NCBI GenBank assembly: GCA_021789565.1
Contig: JAJYJL010000006.1
Coordinates: 1-27,790 of the forward strand
Source: Acidobacteriota bacterium
Lineage (GTDB): Bacteria > Acidobacteriota > Terriglobia > UBA7540
DNA length: 27,790 nt
Direction of reading: 5' to 3'
Part shown: positions 1-8,830 of the stretch, one piece after another
How the letters are laid out: every line of letters starts with the position of its first letter
Position numbering within the stretch: the stretch's first letter is position 1
Notes under the pieces: generated by a model
Told to the model about the DNA's origin: nothing
The model's input: only the letters and a program-made list of their open reading frames with translations
The model's database searches: none
Position numbers and translations under genes: made by a program

Positions 1-439
1 TGGCGGATTGAAACAGTCGGTTCAGGACCCGGCCCGTAACTCCAAGCTTGTAGGCATCCGAGTAAGCCGCGCGGACCTGGCCCAGAATATCAGCCTCTCC
101 CAGCATCATCGAGTCCAGACCGGACGCAACCCGATAGATGTGCCGCACTGCGTCCCGGTCAATGTGCCTGTAAAGTGACCCATTCACTTTTTCTGGCTGC
201 AGGTTGCGATAGGACATCAGGAAATTTTCCAGCATGTCCGTTCGATTGCCCGTCCATCGGTCGGGGACACCATAAAGCTCTGTCCGGTTACAGGTGGAGA
301 GAACGAGAACTTCGTGCATCAAGCCGTGGGCCAGAATCTGCGTTGAGAGTTCGCCCGCCTGTTCTTTGCTGAAAGACATGCGCTCTCGCAGCTCGACGCT
401 GGCCGTGCGGGGATTCAACCCAATGACTGCAATTTTCAT
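1..439 (-). CDS. hemA: Glutamyl-tRNA reductase, N-terminal part (cut by window edge)
   Basis: Glutamyl-tRNA reductase makes glutamate-1-semialdehyde from Glu-tRNA(Glu), the first committed step of C5-pathway tetrapyrrole synthesis, in the cytoplasm. I translated this by hand; 146 codons are present and the frame runs off the left edge. The start gives MKIAVIGLNPRTASVELRER, the usual N-terminus of the family. The catalytic cysteine lies in LSTCNRTELYG near residue 50, and the conserved block RVASGLDSMMLGEADILGQ follows near residue 100, with a His just before it. One oddity is Pro in place of the His usually found in the G-x-x-H-R/K-T-A motif at residue 10. It sits 136 bases downstream of the FemAB-like gene and is probably an independent housekeeping transcript. 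The family call is very secure; the rest of the protein lies outside the window. Confidence 0.95.
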   Translation of the reverse strand, partial: MKIAVIGLNPRTASVELRERMSFSKEQAGELSTQILAHGLMHEVLVLSTCNRTELYGVPDRWTGNRTDMLENFLMSYRNLQPEKVNGSLYRHIDRDAVRHIYRVASGLDSMMLGEADILGQVRAAYSDAYKLGVTGRVLNRLFQSA

Positions 440-575
440 GGCAGAAGAGGCCTCTAAGGATCCTTGAATCTGTAACCCTTCCCCGTCCACGCGCCTGCAA
501 GCCTCCACACGTGGGTGGTCAGGGCTTCAGTAGAATTTCTTCCGGGAAATAAGGTGAAGGTGTCTTCAACAACGA

Positions 576-1613
576 TCAGCCAAAATGCCGGTATAAAACG
601 CGCCCTGCCGCGATAAAAACCGGCTGCGGGGCATGTTCCAGGACCCACCCGGCAGGGCGCTTCAACACACCCAGAACACTGGTGCGTGAGGACGGCTGCG
701 GATATTTAAAATAATTCAGTGGAGTTCGCCTTCCACCCAGGCGGTCTTTGAAAGTTATGAGTCCGGGATTGTCCCAGCTCGACCGGCCAAGATCGAGTTC
801 CTGCAAGCCTTGCGCTTTTGCGGCCTGAATGGTTTTCCAGAAAAGCCAGGGCGTGCCCCCCAGGTTGTTGAGCCCGGAGTCGGAACACCCGTATTTGTAG
901 ACCAGGGTTTTTTGGTGCTGAAGGGTCAGGATGCCGGCCGCCACGCGGCTGCCCCGCAGGGCAAGCCGCACCTGCATGGCCGGGCCCAGGCATTCGGCCA
1001 GGTTCTGAAACCAGCGAAACGGCTGGGGAGGGGCCTGTTGCCGTTGCCGGGTTTGCACAAACAGGTTGTAGAACATCCGCAGCAGCAAGGCCGACTGCCC
1101 TTCCGCGTATTCCAGCTTTTCCTTTTCCCCCCGCCTGATCTTCCTTTGAACGCAGTCTTTGTGAAAACCGGCGTAGATGGCTTTCTCGTCGCGCTCCAGA
1201 TCAATGGCGTGGAAACAGTAGCTCTGGCTCGGCTCCGCTCCGAATTCGAGGCCCGGGAACTCATGGCGCGGCCGAAATTCAACATGGCTGAATTTCCGCC
1301 TCTTTTGCTCCCCGCGCAGCTCATCGAGCAGGGCCGGGGCCGGACCGTCCTCGTCCAGCAGAGGGTCGCAATGGTCGGAAAAAGGCAGCGAAACCAGCCT
1401 CCTTCCGGTGAGCCAGCTTGAAACACTGCAGAACACCAGGCCGTTGGCCAATGCTTCCTGCGGCGCCGAGGTGGTATAGGCCACGGGCTCGTAACCATAC
1501 GTCCGCCACAAGGCCTTCAGCCACTCCGGCCGGTGGAAAATGGACGAATGGGGGTGCCTCTCGACAAAGGTTTCCCATCGCCGGTCACGAATTGGGTTGA
1601 TCTGGTAAATCAT
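576..1613 (-). CDS. FemAB-like / GNAT-fold acyl- or aminoacyl-transferase
   Basis: A 345-residue soluble protein with the hallmarks of the FemAB-related, BioF2-like acetyltransferase family (Acetyltransf_6) common in exopolysaccharide loci. Recognisable parts are the early block SSIFHRPEWLKALWRTYGY (residues about 23-41), a basic helix QRKIRRGEKEKLEYAEG in the middle, and the C-terminal signature TFKDRLGGRRTPLNYFKYP. Relatives transfer acyl or aminoacyl groups to amino groups; the substrate here is unknown. The distal position in a polysaccharide cluster suggests decoration of the polymer or its lipid-linked precursor. The start has no clear Shine-Dalgarno sequence, but translation from it opens directly into family-like sequence. 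It is 86 bases downstream of the beta-helix gene. The family is fairly sure; the donor and acceptor are not. Confidence 0.82.
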   Translation of the reverse strand: MIYQINPIRDRRWETFVERHPHSSIFHRPEWLKALWRTYGYEPVAYTTSAPQEALANGLVFCSVSSWLTGRRLVSLPFSDHCDPLLDEDGPAPALLDELRGEQKRRKFSHVEFRPRHEFPGLEFGAEPSQSYCFHAIDLERDEKAIYAGFHKDCVQRKIRRGEKEKLEYAEGQSALLLRMFYNLFVQTRQRQQAPPQPFRWFQNLAECLGPAMQVRLALRGSRVAAGILTLQHQKTLVYKYGCSDSGLNNLGGTPWLFWKTIQAAKAQGLQELDLGRSSWDNPGLITFKDRLGGRRTPLNYFKYPQPSSRTSVLGVLKRPAGWVLEHAPQPVFIAAGRVLYRHFG

Positions 1614-1699
1614 TGGAGAAGGAAGAGTGGCCGGCGCTGCTGAAGGCCCGGATAAAACCAGGCGATCAGACAGCGCCGCGTTTCAATCCTGTGCAAACA

Positions 1700-3535
1700 T
1701 CAGTGGGCCACGGCGCCAAGGCCGGTGGGCGCCGGAGGCGCGGGAACGCTCGAGTAGCAGCCCGTCGCGCTGAAGTTCAGGACACCGTTGCTGTCCTTGG
1801 AGGTGTTGTTGTAACAGAGCTCGGCAGGGATGGCGTAAGCGTGGCCTCCCGGCCCGGGTCCGCCTGTGACATCAGGCCCGATGGCGGGCCACGGAGGGCT
1901 TCCCCAGGGGGTCGTCCACCAGCCGGGCTTCGCGGAAAGGAAAAACGAAGCGGGCAGGGATTGGCCGGATGGCACGGGGTTCGAGTATTGCGCGATACTG
2001 CTCGGCACTTCAGAAGTGTTCCAACGCACGCTGCCCGTTGCAACATCGTAGTTGCCCCAGCGCATCAACGTGTTCACCACGTTCGGATCGTCCGGCACGC
2101 TTGAACTGGTGCTTCCATTGCCCGACCAGCCCAAACCATAGATCGAGGTGTTGTAATTGGAACCATTGGGCGCGACATCCTCATAGTTGGTATGGTAGCC
2201 AGCCTTGCCGAGAACGTTTCCTACGATGTTGAAATACCGGCTGTAGGCATAAAGAAGGATGGGGACGGTCTGGTTCGTCTTGCCGGACTCCCACCCGATC
2301 CAATAGTTTCGAAACGCGGTGTCAAAATTGTGAGTCCCATGAATGGCATCGGTGGTAAGCCCATCGCCGATATTGCCCTCGTAAAGCGTATTATCAATTC
2401 CCGCGCCGTGATCCCATTGGGAATTCATCATCCAAGCCGCAGAAGTCGGGTAATAATCGTCAACGGAATAGTTGTAGGCAATCACATTCCCGCTATCCGA
2501 TCCACTCTGCAAAGTGGGGCTAACAATGTGCTGAAAGATGTTGTTCACAACCAGATTGTCGGACGACATCCATGGTTCTATGCCGTAACTCTCCGAAGCC
2601 CCGTTCTGGGTGCCGTAGAAGTAAGAGTCAATAACTTCATCATGGGCAGAGTATTGCAGCCAGACATGGTTGCGATTCGAGTTCAGCGACCTGACGCCTT
2701 TCACCCAGCAGTTCGCCGAGTTCACCATCACGATGCCGCTAGTAGCCCCTGAGTTCGTGTTGTCGATGGAGAGGTTTTCGATCCCGTCACCTTGCGCTAT
2801 AATTGTCGCCCAATATCCGCCAGGGCTTTTCCCGGATGCCCAATTCGGCATGTCCAATCCGGGTGTGAATGAGACGGTGCTGCCGGAAACTCCAGTAACA
2901 GTAACAACCTGTTCCTGAGCGCGCCCTGACCTTCCCGCGCCCCCTGGCCCTTCTGTGGAACAAACACCCATTACCTGACAAACATAAACCGTTCCGGGGT
3001 CAGAACTATCGTCCGCCTGGTCTAGGATTAGCAGGCTTCCGGCGGAGAGGTGCGTCGTGCTGTCGAGAGTGACCGAAGTCGCGCCAACGGAATATCCGGC
3101 TGTCCAGTTGGCCGTATTTGCGGGCGTACCGCTCCAGTTGGAATCGCCTTGAACGCAGATAGATGAGGATGGGCCACGGCAAGACGTGTTTCCAGTGAAA
3201 ACCAGAAATGTGGAGTATGCCCCGGCTCCGCGCAGCGTGACGTTGTCATGCTCATTGAAAACGATGCCCGCCGTCAGGTTGTACGTTCCCGCCGCCAGTG
3301 AAACCACCTCACCGCTCGGACAGGACGCGATAGCGCTGTTGATTTGCGATGCCGTGGCGCCAGGGCTCAGGGTGGCGCAAATGGAGGTCCTATCCTGAAT
3401 ACCTCCCTGCACGCCGGCATTGCTCCAGTTAATCATTCTGCTCGGTGCGATAATCCCGCTGGCACTCTGTGCGCTGAGATACCCGGGAAATCCAATCACG
3501 ACGACAAAAAGCAGTACAGCCAGTTTACGTTGCAT
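1700..3535 (-). CDS. Secreted right-handed beta-helix protein, possible polysaccharide lyase or hydrolase
   Basis: A 611-residue protein. Residues 1-22 form a signal peptide (basic MQRK, hydrophobic core, cleavage expected near LSAQS). An N-terminal pectate-lyase-like segment follows: 'SCPSGEVVSLAAGTYNLTAG' and 'NVTLRGAGAYSTFLVFTG' match the opening turn of pectin-lyase-fold proteins. The central part is rich in short beta-strand repeats with Asn and Gly at turns (for example NLSIDNTNSG, DNLVVNNIFQ, GNVIAYNYS), as expected for a parallel beta-helix. The tail is Pro-rich and stops at PAPPAPTGLGAVAH, which looks like the first strand of a fibronectin-III-type repeat. The start has a good ribosome site (AGAGGGAAC before ATG). 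In EPS loci such proteins often cut or modify the polymer in the periplasm or outside the cell. No catalytic residues can be assigned by eye. Confidence 0.8.
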   Translation of the reverse strand: MQRKLAVLLFVVVIGFPGYLSAQSASGIIAPSRMINWSNAGVQGGIQDRTSICATLSPGATASQINSAIASCPSGEVVSLAAGTYNLTAGIVFNEHDNVTLRGAGAYSTFLVFTGNTSCRGPSSSICVQGDSNWSGTPANTANWTAGYSVGATSVTLDSTTHLSAGSLLILDQADDSSDPGTVYVCQVMGVCSTEGPGGAGRSGRAQEQVVTVTGVSGSTVSFTPGLDMPNWASGKSPGGYWATIIAQGDGIENLSIDNTNSGATSGIVMVNSANCWVKGVRSLNSNRNHVWLQYSAHDEVIDSYFYGTQNGASESYGIEPWMSSDNLVVNNIFQHIVSPTLQSGSDSGNVIAYNYSVDDYYPTSAAWMMNSQWDHGAGIDNTLYEGNIGDGLTTDAIHGTHNFDTAFRNYWIGWESGKTNQTVPILLYAYSRYFNIVGNVLGKAGYHTNYEDVAPNGSNYNTSIYGLGWSGNGSTSSSVPDDPNVVNTLMRWGNYDVATGSVRWNTSEVPSSIAQYSNPVPSGQSLPASFFLSAKPGWWTTPWGSPPWPAIGPDVTGGPGPGGHAYAIPAELCYNNTSKDSNGVLNFSATGCYSSVPAPPAPTGLGAVAH

Positions 3536-3659
3536 GTTCCCTCTGCCCTCTTAAATTTCCGATTGCCAGGGCCTCTGCGAAATAGCGATCCCCGCAGATA
3601 TTCCGATGACTCCACCAGTATACAAATCCCGGTGCAACTCCAACTACTGGACAGGGGAA

Positions 3660-3686
3660 CAGAAAAAGGTCAGGAACCACGTCCTG
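3660..3686 (-). terminator. Weak hairpin plus T-run after the 2-epimerase gene
   Basis: On the minus strand, just after the TGA of the epimerase gene, CAGGA and TCCTG (3686-3682 and 3675-3671) can form a 5-bp stem with a 6-base loop. ACCTTTTTCTG follows at once. This resembles a weak intrinsic terminator that could partly separate the beta-helix and FemAB-like genes from the upstream operon. The stem is short, so read-through is likely. Confidence 0.35.
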
Positions 3687-3687
3687 T

Positions 3688-4848
3688 TCAATGGGACCGG
3701 TCTGGCCGGTCCGTTTCCTCGCGGAGGGGTTTTTCATGAAATCCCGCAAGGTCCGGCGTTTCCGCCTCCGCCATGCGCAACTCGCCCTGCATGATGACCC
3801 CGGCAATCCGTTCTGCCGCGTGCCCGTCCCAGAGCGGGGGAATGTCCCCCTGCTTTCCGGGCCGGTCCAGAATGCGGCCGAGTTCGTCGATGAGCCGCCG
3901 GGCGTCCTTACCCACCAGGATGTTGGTTCCCATGGAAAGGGTCACCGGCCGCTCGGTATTTTCCCGCACCGTGAGGCAGGGCACCCCGAGGAACGTCGTT
4001 TCTTCCTGGATGCCCCCGGAGTCTGTAATCACCACGGCGGCATGCTTCTGCAGGGCGAGGAACTCGAGGTAGGGCAGCGGCTCCAGGAAACGGATGTGTC
4101 CGTTCCCGTTCGGCTGGATGCCAAGGTCTGCCATCTTCTGCCGCGTGCGGGGATGGACGGGAAAAATGAAGGCGAGTTCCCGGCTGGCTTTTTCCAGGCT
4201 GGAAATCAAAACGGCCAGCCAGTCCAGTTCATCCACGTTCGACGGGCGGTGGAGGGTCACCAGCGCGTATTTCCTGGGCAGGTCCGCCGGCAGGCAGTCA
4301 TCCGCCTGGGGCAGCATGCGGGTCAGGGTGTCGATCATCACGTTGCCCACAAAAAATACCTTTTCAGAGCTCACCCCTTCCCGCGCCAGGTTGCGGTTGC
4401 CGTCTTCCGAGGGCGTGAACAGCAGGTCGCACACCTGGTCGGTCAGCAGCCGGTTGATCTCTTCCGGCATCGTCCGGTCAAACGACCGCAGGCCGGCCTC
4501 GACGTGGGCAATCCGAATCATCAGTTTTGAGCAGACCAGGGCCGCCGCGACGGTGGAGTTGACGTCGCCGTAAACCACCACCAGGTCCGGTTTGGTTTCC
4601 AGCAGCACGGGCTCAAAGCGCTCCATAATCTGGGCGGTCTGCTGCGCGTGGCTTCCGGAACCAACCTGTAGGTTGATGTCGGGAGCCGGCATTCCCAGTT
4701 GGCGGAAGAACACCTCCGACATGTTGAAGTCGTAGTGCTGTCCGGTGTGGACAACCCTCTGCTCCACCCGGTACGCCGCCAGCGCCCGGACCACCGGCGC
4801 GGCCTTCATAAAATTGGGTCGTGCTCCTACGACGTGGCAGATTCGCAT
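3688..4848 (-). CDS. wecB: Non-hydrolysing UDP-N-acetylglucosamine 2-epimerase family (WecB/WbpI-like)
   Basis: A 386-residue cytoplasmic GT-B-fold epimerase that inverts C2 of a UDP-2-acetamido sugar (UDP-GlcNAc to UDP-ManNAc in WecB; UDP-GlcNAc(3NAc)A to UDP-ManNAc(3NAc)A in WbpI). Family motifs are complete: GARPNFMKA (8-16), HTGQHYD (34-40), GDVNST (94-99), the block HVEAGLRSFDRTMPEEINR (115-133), and TDSGGIQEETTFLGVPCLTVRENTERPVT in the C-terminal half. Length is normal. The start is preceded by AGAGAGG at a good distance. By motif it looks like an ordinary WecB, but the aminouronate genes at 17939-20644 make a WbpI-type substrate possible. It lies 146 bases downstream of the FkbM gene. 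The epimerase call is secure; the substrate is inference. Confidence 0.93.
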   Translation of the reverse strand: MRICHVVGARPNFMKAAPVVRALAAYRVEQRVVHTGQHYDFNMSEVFFRQLGMPAPDINLQVGSGSHAQQTAQIMERFEPVLLETKPDLVVVYGDVNSTVAAALVCSKLMIRIAHVEAGLRSFDRTMPEEINRLLTDQVCDLLFTPSEDGNRNLAREGVSSEKVFFVGNVMIDTLTRMLPQADDCLPADLPRKYALVTLHRPSNVDELDWLAVLISSLEKASRELAFIFPVHPRTRQKMADLGIQPNGNGHIRFLEPLPYLEFLALQKHAAVVITDSGGIQEETTFLGVPCLTVRENTERPVTLSMGTNILVGKDARRLIDELGRILDRPGKQGDIPPLWDGHAAERIAGVIMQGELRMAEAETPDLAGFHEKPLREETDRPDRSH

Positions 4849-4873
4849 GAAACCTCTCTTGACGTTAAATACA

Positions 4874-4917
4874 ACACTTCAAAGATGGCGACTAATTCTG
4901 GGTGCTTATCGAAGTGT
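4874..4917. repeat. Inverted repeat in the gap before the epimerase gene
   Basis: ACACTTC (4874-4880) and GAAGTGT (4911-4917) form a perfect 7-base inverted repeat about 30 bases apart, centred about 50 bases upstream of the epimerase start. It could be an operator or an RNA stem in the leader. No promoter hexamers are convincing beside it, and the gap (4849-4994) holds no gene. Confidence 0.3.
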
Positions 4918-4994
4918 AAATCCGCGCGGGACCAGGCGCCAAGGGAAGCGGCCAACGTTCCCGCCGGCAGCGCTCTGCAAACCGCGTTGATTGC

Positions 4995-5828
4995 CTAATC
5001 CTCTGCATAGGTTTTCCAGATGACTTCGATACTGGGGTCGCGGCACTGGGCCAGCAGGTTTGAAAACTCCTGCGCCCGAAGCCACTGTTTGAGTACCAGG
5101 CCCTGCTGGCAATCAACAACATAGTTGAACAGTCCATCGGCAGCCATTGAGCCCAGAAGCTGGACACACTTCAATCCTTCCTGAAGAAACTCGGGAAGGT
5201 TGACCTCGAAGGAAAGATACGGGACGGGCTTGCGCAGGCCTCGCAGGACACTCAGTTCAAAGCCTTCGACGTCAATCTTGATGAAAAAAGGTTCGCCATA
5301 ATCCTTCATCAGCTTTTCGAGGGTCACCGTTTCCACTTTAATCTGCTCCGCAAACGTCAGGGAATGGCCAAAACGCTCCTCGTCCGTCCTCAATGTTTCC
5401 ACCCACTTCAGGTTCAGAGTATTCTTTGCGGAGCCGGCCTCGTCAACCCACATGGTTTCGACGGCTTCCTTATCGCTGACCGCCTTGCCAACGATCACCA
5501 CCGGTCTCTGGGACAGCCGGTATTTCAAATATCTTTGTCGCAACACGTCCTGATTGGTCGCGTCAGGTTCCACAGCCACAACGTTTGCTCCCAATCTCAA
5601 GAAAACGGCGGTCTTGCCGCCGTGGTTCGCTCCGATGTCAAAAATAAGGTCGCCTTTACGGAAACCACGGAGGAGATCGAGGTAGAAGGCTAACTCCTTG
5701 CGGCCCCGTTCAATCATCGACCTGTCCGCAAACCACCAATAAAAAGTGTAAGCAGACGACGATTTCAAACGATGGTATAGGCCGGCTCGTTTCAAGGCAC
5801 TCTGGATATATGTCTTAGTTGCCTGCAT
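4995..5828 (-). CDS. FkbM family methyltransferase
   Basis: A 277-residue SAM-dependent methyltransferase of the FkbM type. The SAM-binding motif I is clear at about residues 60-85: LIFDIGANHGGKTAVFLRLG followed by VVAVEPDATNQDVLRQ. The later block PFFIKIDVEGFELSVLRGL is the typical FkbM motif with the acidic and hydrophobic pattern around D-V-E-G. FkbM proteins O-methylate secondary metabolites or sugar hydroxyls, and in polysaccharide clusters they usually methylate a glycan hydroxyl or phosphate. The start has a modest GGA ribosome site. It is 84 bases downstream of the glycosyltransferase gene and probably in the same operon. The methyl acceptor cannot be told from sequence. Confidence 0.9.
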   Translation of the reverse strand: MQATKTYIQSALKRAGLYHRLKSSSAYTFYWWFADRSMIERGRKELAFYLDLLRGFRKGDLIFDIGANHGGKTAVFLRLGANVVAVEPDATNQDVLRQRYLKYRLSQRPVVIVGKAVSDKEAVETMWVDEAGSAKNTLNLKWVETLRTDEERFGHSLTFAEQIKVETVTLEKLMKDYGEPFFIKIDVEGFELSVLRGLRKPVPYLSFEVNLPEFLQEGLKCVQLLGSMAADGLFNYVVDCQQGLVLKQWLRAQEFSNLLAQCRDPSIEVIWKTYAED

Positions 5829-5912
5829 GATAATTCCGCGAAGGGTGCCAATTCAAGGTCTTGGTTTCAGCGATCCATTCCCGGGCGCTAACCACAGGAA
5901 TGCCACTCGTCG

Positions 5913-7196
5913 CTAAAGACCCCGGGGCAGTTCCTTCCCCGAAAGTTCCCTGTACACGGCATGGGTGATGGCCGAAACCTCGCTCCAGGAATGGCGCGCG
6001 GCGGCGTAATCGCGGATTTCCTGTCTCCGGCTCTCCATCTCCCTGAACAGATCGCTTTCAAAATACTTCTCGATGGCACCGGCCAGGCCGTCGGGGTCAC
6101 CCGGCCTGCAGAGGAACCCTGTACGGCCCTCGACGATGTCTTCTTTCAACTCTCCCACGTCCGTCGCCACCACCGGAAGGCCAAAACTATATCCCAGAAA
6201 GAGCACCCCGCTCTGGAAAATCTCCGTATAGGGAAGCGCCAGAACGTCCGCCGCGGTAAAGTACAAAGCGATGTCCTGGTCAGGAATGCGTTCGTTCCTC
6301 ACGATAACGTTTCCGCTTTCCTCGAGGCGCCGCAGCGCCTGCCGGGTCCGCTGCCAGTAATGGTTGTGGCCCTTGATGGGCTCGCCGGCCACGATCAGCC
6401 GGTAGCGCGCATCCTTCGCCAGAAGCTCTTCAAACGCCGCCAGCAGGTCATGGAGACCTTTCGAGGGGCGCATATTTCCGAAGAACAGGATGGTTTTCTC
6501 AAAGCTGCTGATGCCCAGCCGGTGCTTGGCTTCCGCGGCCGTCAGCTCCGTGGGCGGAACCGCGTTGTTGATCCCGTAGGGAATCACCGTCACGGCCTTT
6601 CCGCGAACGCCAAAATCCCTCACCAGTTCTTCTTTCATCTTCCCGGTGTGGACAAAGATATGATGTGCCAGATGGTATTGGATTCTCAGCGTTAGCCGGT
6701 TGCTCAGGGAGTCTCTCCCGTCTCTTCTGGCTCTGTTCACGTTGTGGGCGGTCACCACAATCTTCTTTCCCATCATCCTGTAATACAGCATCAGCAGGGT
6801 CCGGTCGAACCACTCGATCCGGTTGTTCCACAGGATGTGAAATACCTTTGGCCGGGCCCTCCTGGCGTAGGCGATCAGGCGAAGGTAGTAAGCCAGCAGT
6901 CTTGTTACTTTCTTCACCACGCCGGCCTCAGGTTCCCGTCTTTGCAGCAGATTCAGAAAGTTCAATCCCGGGGTCGAATGCATTTCCGGACCGTCCACAT
7001 CAGCGCCGCCCACAACCTCAAGGCGCACCCCGTCCGCCACCAGAGACAGAGCCAGGCCATAAGCGTAGTGCCGGTCCGTGCCTCCGGTCAGCAGGGCCAC
7101 TCCAACCTCGGCCGCCGCCGCCCGCACTGCCCGGCCGGGAGCGTGGAAACCTTCCACCTTCCGATTTGGAATCTCTTGCAGGGCTGACGTTCGCAC
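5913..7196 (-). CDS. Glycosyltransferase family 4 (GT-B fold)
   Basis: A 427-residue cytoplasmic glycosyltransferase that adds a sugar from a nucleotide donor to the growing lipid-linked repeat unit. The C-terminal Rossmann domain shows ILFFGNMRPSKGLHDLLAAF (donor-site Gly-rich loop with R and K), VIPYGINN just before it, and the retaining-GT E-x7-E region TEIFQSGVLFLGYSFGLPVVATDVG. The N-terminal acceptor domain starts VALLTGGTDRHYAYGLA. The start codon is GTG, preceded by GGGAGG at eight bases, a strong ribosome site. Only five bases separate it from the flippase gene upstream, so the two are translationally linked. The fold and retaining class are secure; linkage and sugar are unknown. Confidence 0.92.
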   Translation of the reverse strand: MRTSALQEIPNRKVEGFHAPGRAVRAAAAEVGVALLTGGTDRHYAYGLALSLVADGVRLEVVGGADVDGPEMHSTPGLNFLNLLQRREPEAGVVKKVTRLLAYYLRLIAYARRARPKVFHILWNNRIEWFDRTLLMLYYRMMGKKIVVTAHNVNRARRDGRDSLSNRLTLRIQYHLAHHIFVHTGKMKEELVRDFGVRGKAVTVIPYGINNAVPPTELTAAEAKHRLGISSFEKTILFFGNMRPSKGLHDLLAAFEELLAKDARYRLIVAGEPIKGHNHYWQRTRQALRRLEESGNVIVRNERIPDQDIALYFTAADVLALPYTEIFQSGVLFLGYSFGLPVVATDVGELKEDIVEGRTGFLCRPGDPDGLAGAIEKYFESDLFREMESRRQEIRDYAAARHSWSEVSAITHAVYRELSGKELPRGL

Positions 7197-7201
7197 TTGA
7201 A

Positions 7202-8830
7202 TTACCTCCCACTCGATTCGGGAACTTCTTCGCCGGCCATCCTGAGCGCGGCGCCCGCGCGGAGCCCGCCTTTAGACGCGGCGGCCGCAGGAGCCGGCTT
7301 TGACGAGCGGCGGGACGAGAGCATGTCCGGCAAAAGCCTCACCACCTGATAGAGAGGTTCCAGGCTGCGGTGCAAAGCCACCACAGCGATCAGATAGAAC
7401 GTCCCGAACAGAAGTGAAACGGTCATCATCCGGGCCAGCGCCCCCCCGATCCCCGTTTCCGCACCGAAGGGATGGGAATACCACACCAGCCAGACGCACG
7501 CGCCGGTCGCCATTGCCGAGGCCACGATGTACCGCCAGATCGTCTCCAGCACGGGCTTCACTCCAAAGCCGATGGGCTTTCCGGCGTACCAGAACGACGG
7601 GAACAACAGGATCCAGAATGACGCTGTCCACGCCATCGCGATCCCCACCGGGCCCCAGTGCAGTCCCAGCACAAGCAGCAAGCCCGTCACCACAAGCTCG
7701 ACGATTCCCCAGCGAAACCAGCGGTTCGCGGTCCCGATGGAAAGATGAATCCAGCTGTGGGTGTAATAAAGCAGCATGACGCCGATCCCCGGCCCGAAGA
7801 AAACGAAGATGCGGCCCGCCTGGTCCCATCCAGGGCCCAGCACCACGCGGATCAGGTCTTTGCCCACCAGGCTCAGGTCCGCTCCCACTCCCATGCCCAC
7901 AAACGCCAGCAGAGCCAGCGCCCGCAGGAAATACCGCCTGTACTGGAGCGCGTCGTTCTTCAACCGGCTCAAGGCCGAGACGGCAACCAACGACAGGGGC
8001 GATACGAGCTGGGCGGAAGAAAGGGCGAACAGGTCATAGGCCTTTTTGTAAAAGCCCAACGACTGCGCCCCAAACCTCCATCCCACCAGGACGTTGTCCA
8101 TGTTGCGGGCAAAATAGTTCACCGTGAAATGGCCGTAAACGTTGATGGCAAACCGCACCAGCTTGGCCGTTCCGGCGGCCCGCCGCGGAAGCCCCGGCAC
8201 CCAGCGGCAAAGCATCCAGGCGCCGGCGGTGGTGCTGAGCGGCAGGGCAATGACTCCGGCCACCAGCGCCCAGTATCCCCAGCCCATCAGGGCGAGAACG
8301 ATGGACACCGCCACGGCGACGCCGCGGGCGAAAACGTTGTTGGCGGCGGTCACCGGAAATTGCATGGCCCGCTTCAGCAGCGCCAGGTGCAGCACTGAGG
8401 CGCCGGTGATGAAGATGGTCAGCGAAACCCCGATGGACACCATCGTCACCCGCGGGTCACCGTAGAACCTCGCCAGCAGTGAGCCTGCGGCCGCAAACCC
8501 CACCGTCAGCAGAAGGCTGGCGCCCAGGTTGATCCAGAAAAGGTTGGTGGCCAGCGCGTGGCTGATTTCTTCGGACTGTACAACGGCTTCTGTAAACCCG
8601 TTCAGCCCGAAATTCATGATCAGCAGGCTCACGGTGGTCACCATCGCCACCACGCCGAAGTCCGAAGGCAGCAGCAGCCGCGCCAGGACCACAGTCGCAA
8701 CCATCTGGACGCACAGGGAAATGCCCTGGGCGGAGACGGCGGCGCCGGCGCCGCGCACCGCAAGGCGGCGCAACTCACCGTGACCGTCGGCCACCGGATG
8801 GAACTTTCCTTCAGCGTCAAATGGCCTCAA
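7202..8830 (-). CDS. Wzx-like polysaccharide flippase (MOP superfamily)
   Basis: A 542-residue inner-membrane protein with about 12-14 hydrophobic segments, beginning LRRLAVRGAGAAVSAQGISL, the typical N-terminus of the MOP/polysaccharide-transporter family (MVF/Wzx). It should flip the undecaprenyl-linked repeat unit to the periplasm. The C-terminal tail (about 40 residues, Ser/Ala/Arg-rich) is cytoplasmic and not conserved in the family. The start codon is TTG and overlaps the stop of the polymerase gene (TTGA), with AGAGGG a few bases upstream; this implies translational coupling. Its place between a Wzy-like protein and a glycosyltransferase supports the Wzx role. An alternative start slightly downstream cannot be excluded. 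Confidence 0.9.
   Translation of the reverse strand: MRPFDAEGKFHPVADGHGELRRLAVRGAGAAVSAQGISLCVQMVATVVLARLLLPSDFGVVAMVTTVSLLIMNFGLNGFTEAVVQSEEISHALATNLFWINLGASLLLTVGFAAAGSLLARFYGDPRVTMVSIGVSLTIFITGASVLHLALLKRAMQFPVTAANNVFARGVAVAVSIVLALMGWGYWALVAGVIALPLSTTAGAWMLCRWVPGLPRRAAGTAKLVRFAINVYGHFTVNYFARNMDNVLVGWRFGAQSLGFYKKAYDLFALSSAQLVSPLSLVAVSALSRLKNDALQYRRYFLRALALLAFVGMGVGADLSLVGKDLIRVVLGPGWDQAGRIFVFFGPGIGVMLLYYTHSWIHLSIGTANRWFRWGIVELVVTGLLLVLGLHWGPVGIAMAWTASFWILLFPSFWYAGKPIGFGVKPVLETIWRYIVASAMATGACVWLVWYSHPFGAETGIGGALARMMTVSLLFGTFYLIAVVALHRSLEPLYQVVRLLPDMLSSRRSSKPAPAAAASKGGLRAGAALRMAGEEVPESSGR

Noticed and set aside
1..1613. Functional link between glutamyl-tRNA reductase and the FemAB-like gene through charged tRNA
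   Set aside because: The genes are separated by 136 bases, hemA is a housekeeping gene, and neighbourhood alone does not support a shared tRNA role.
3691..4530. A 279-codon plus-strand open frame opposite the 2-epimerase gene
   Set aside because: It is antisense to a well-conserved gene, has no recognisable motif, and its composition is typical of a reverse-strand shadow.
7658..8398. A 246-codon plus-strand open frame opposite the flippase gene
   Set aside because: It is His/Gln/Arg-rich with no hydrophobic core or domain; a shadow of the membrane protein gene.
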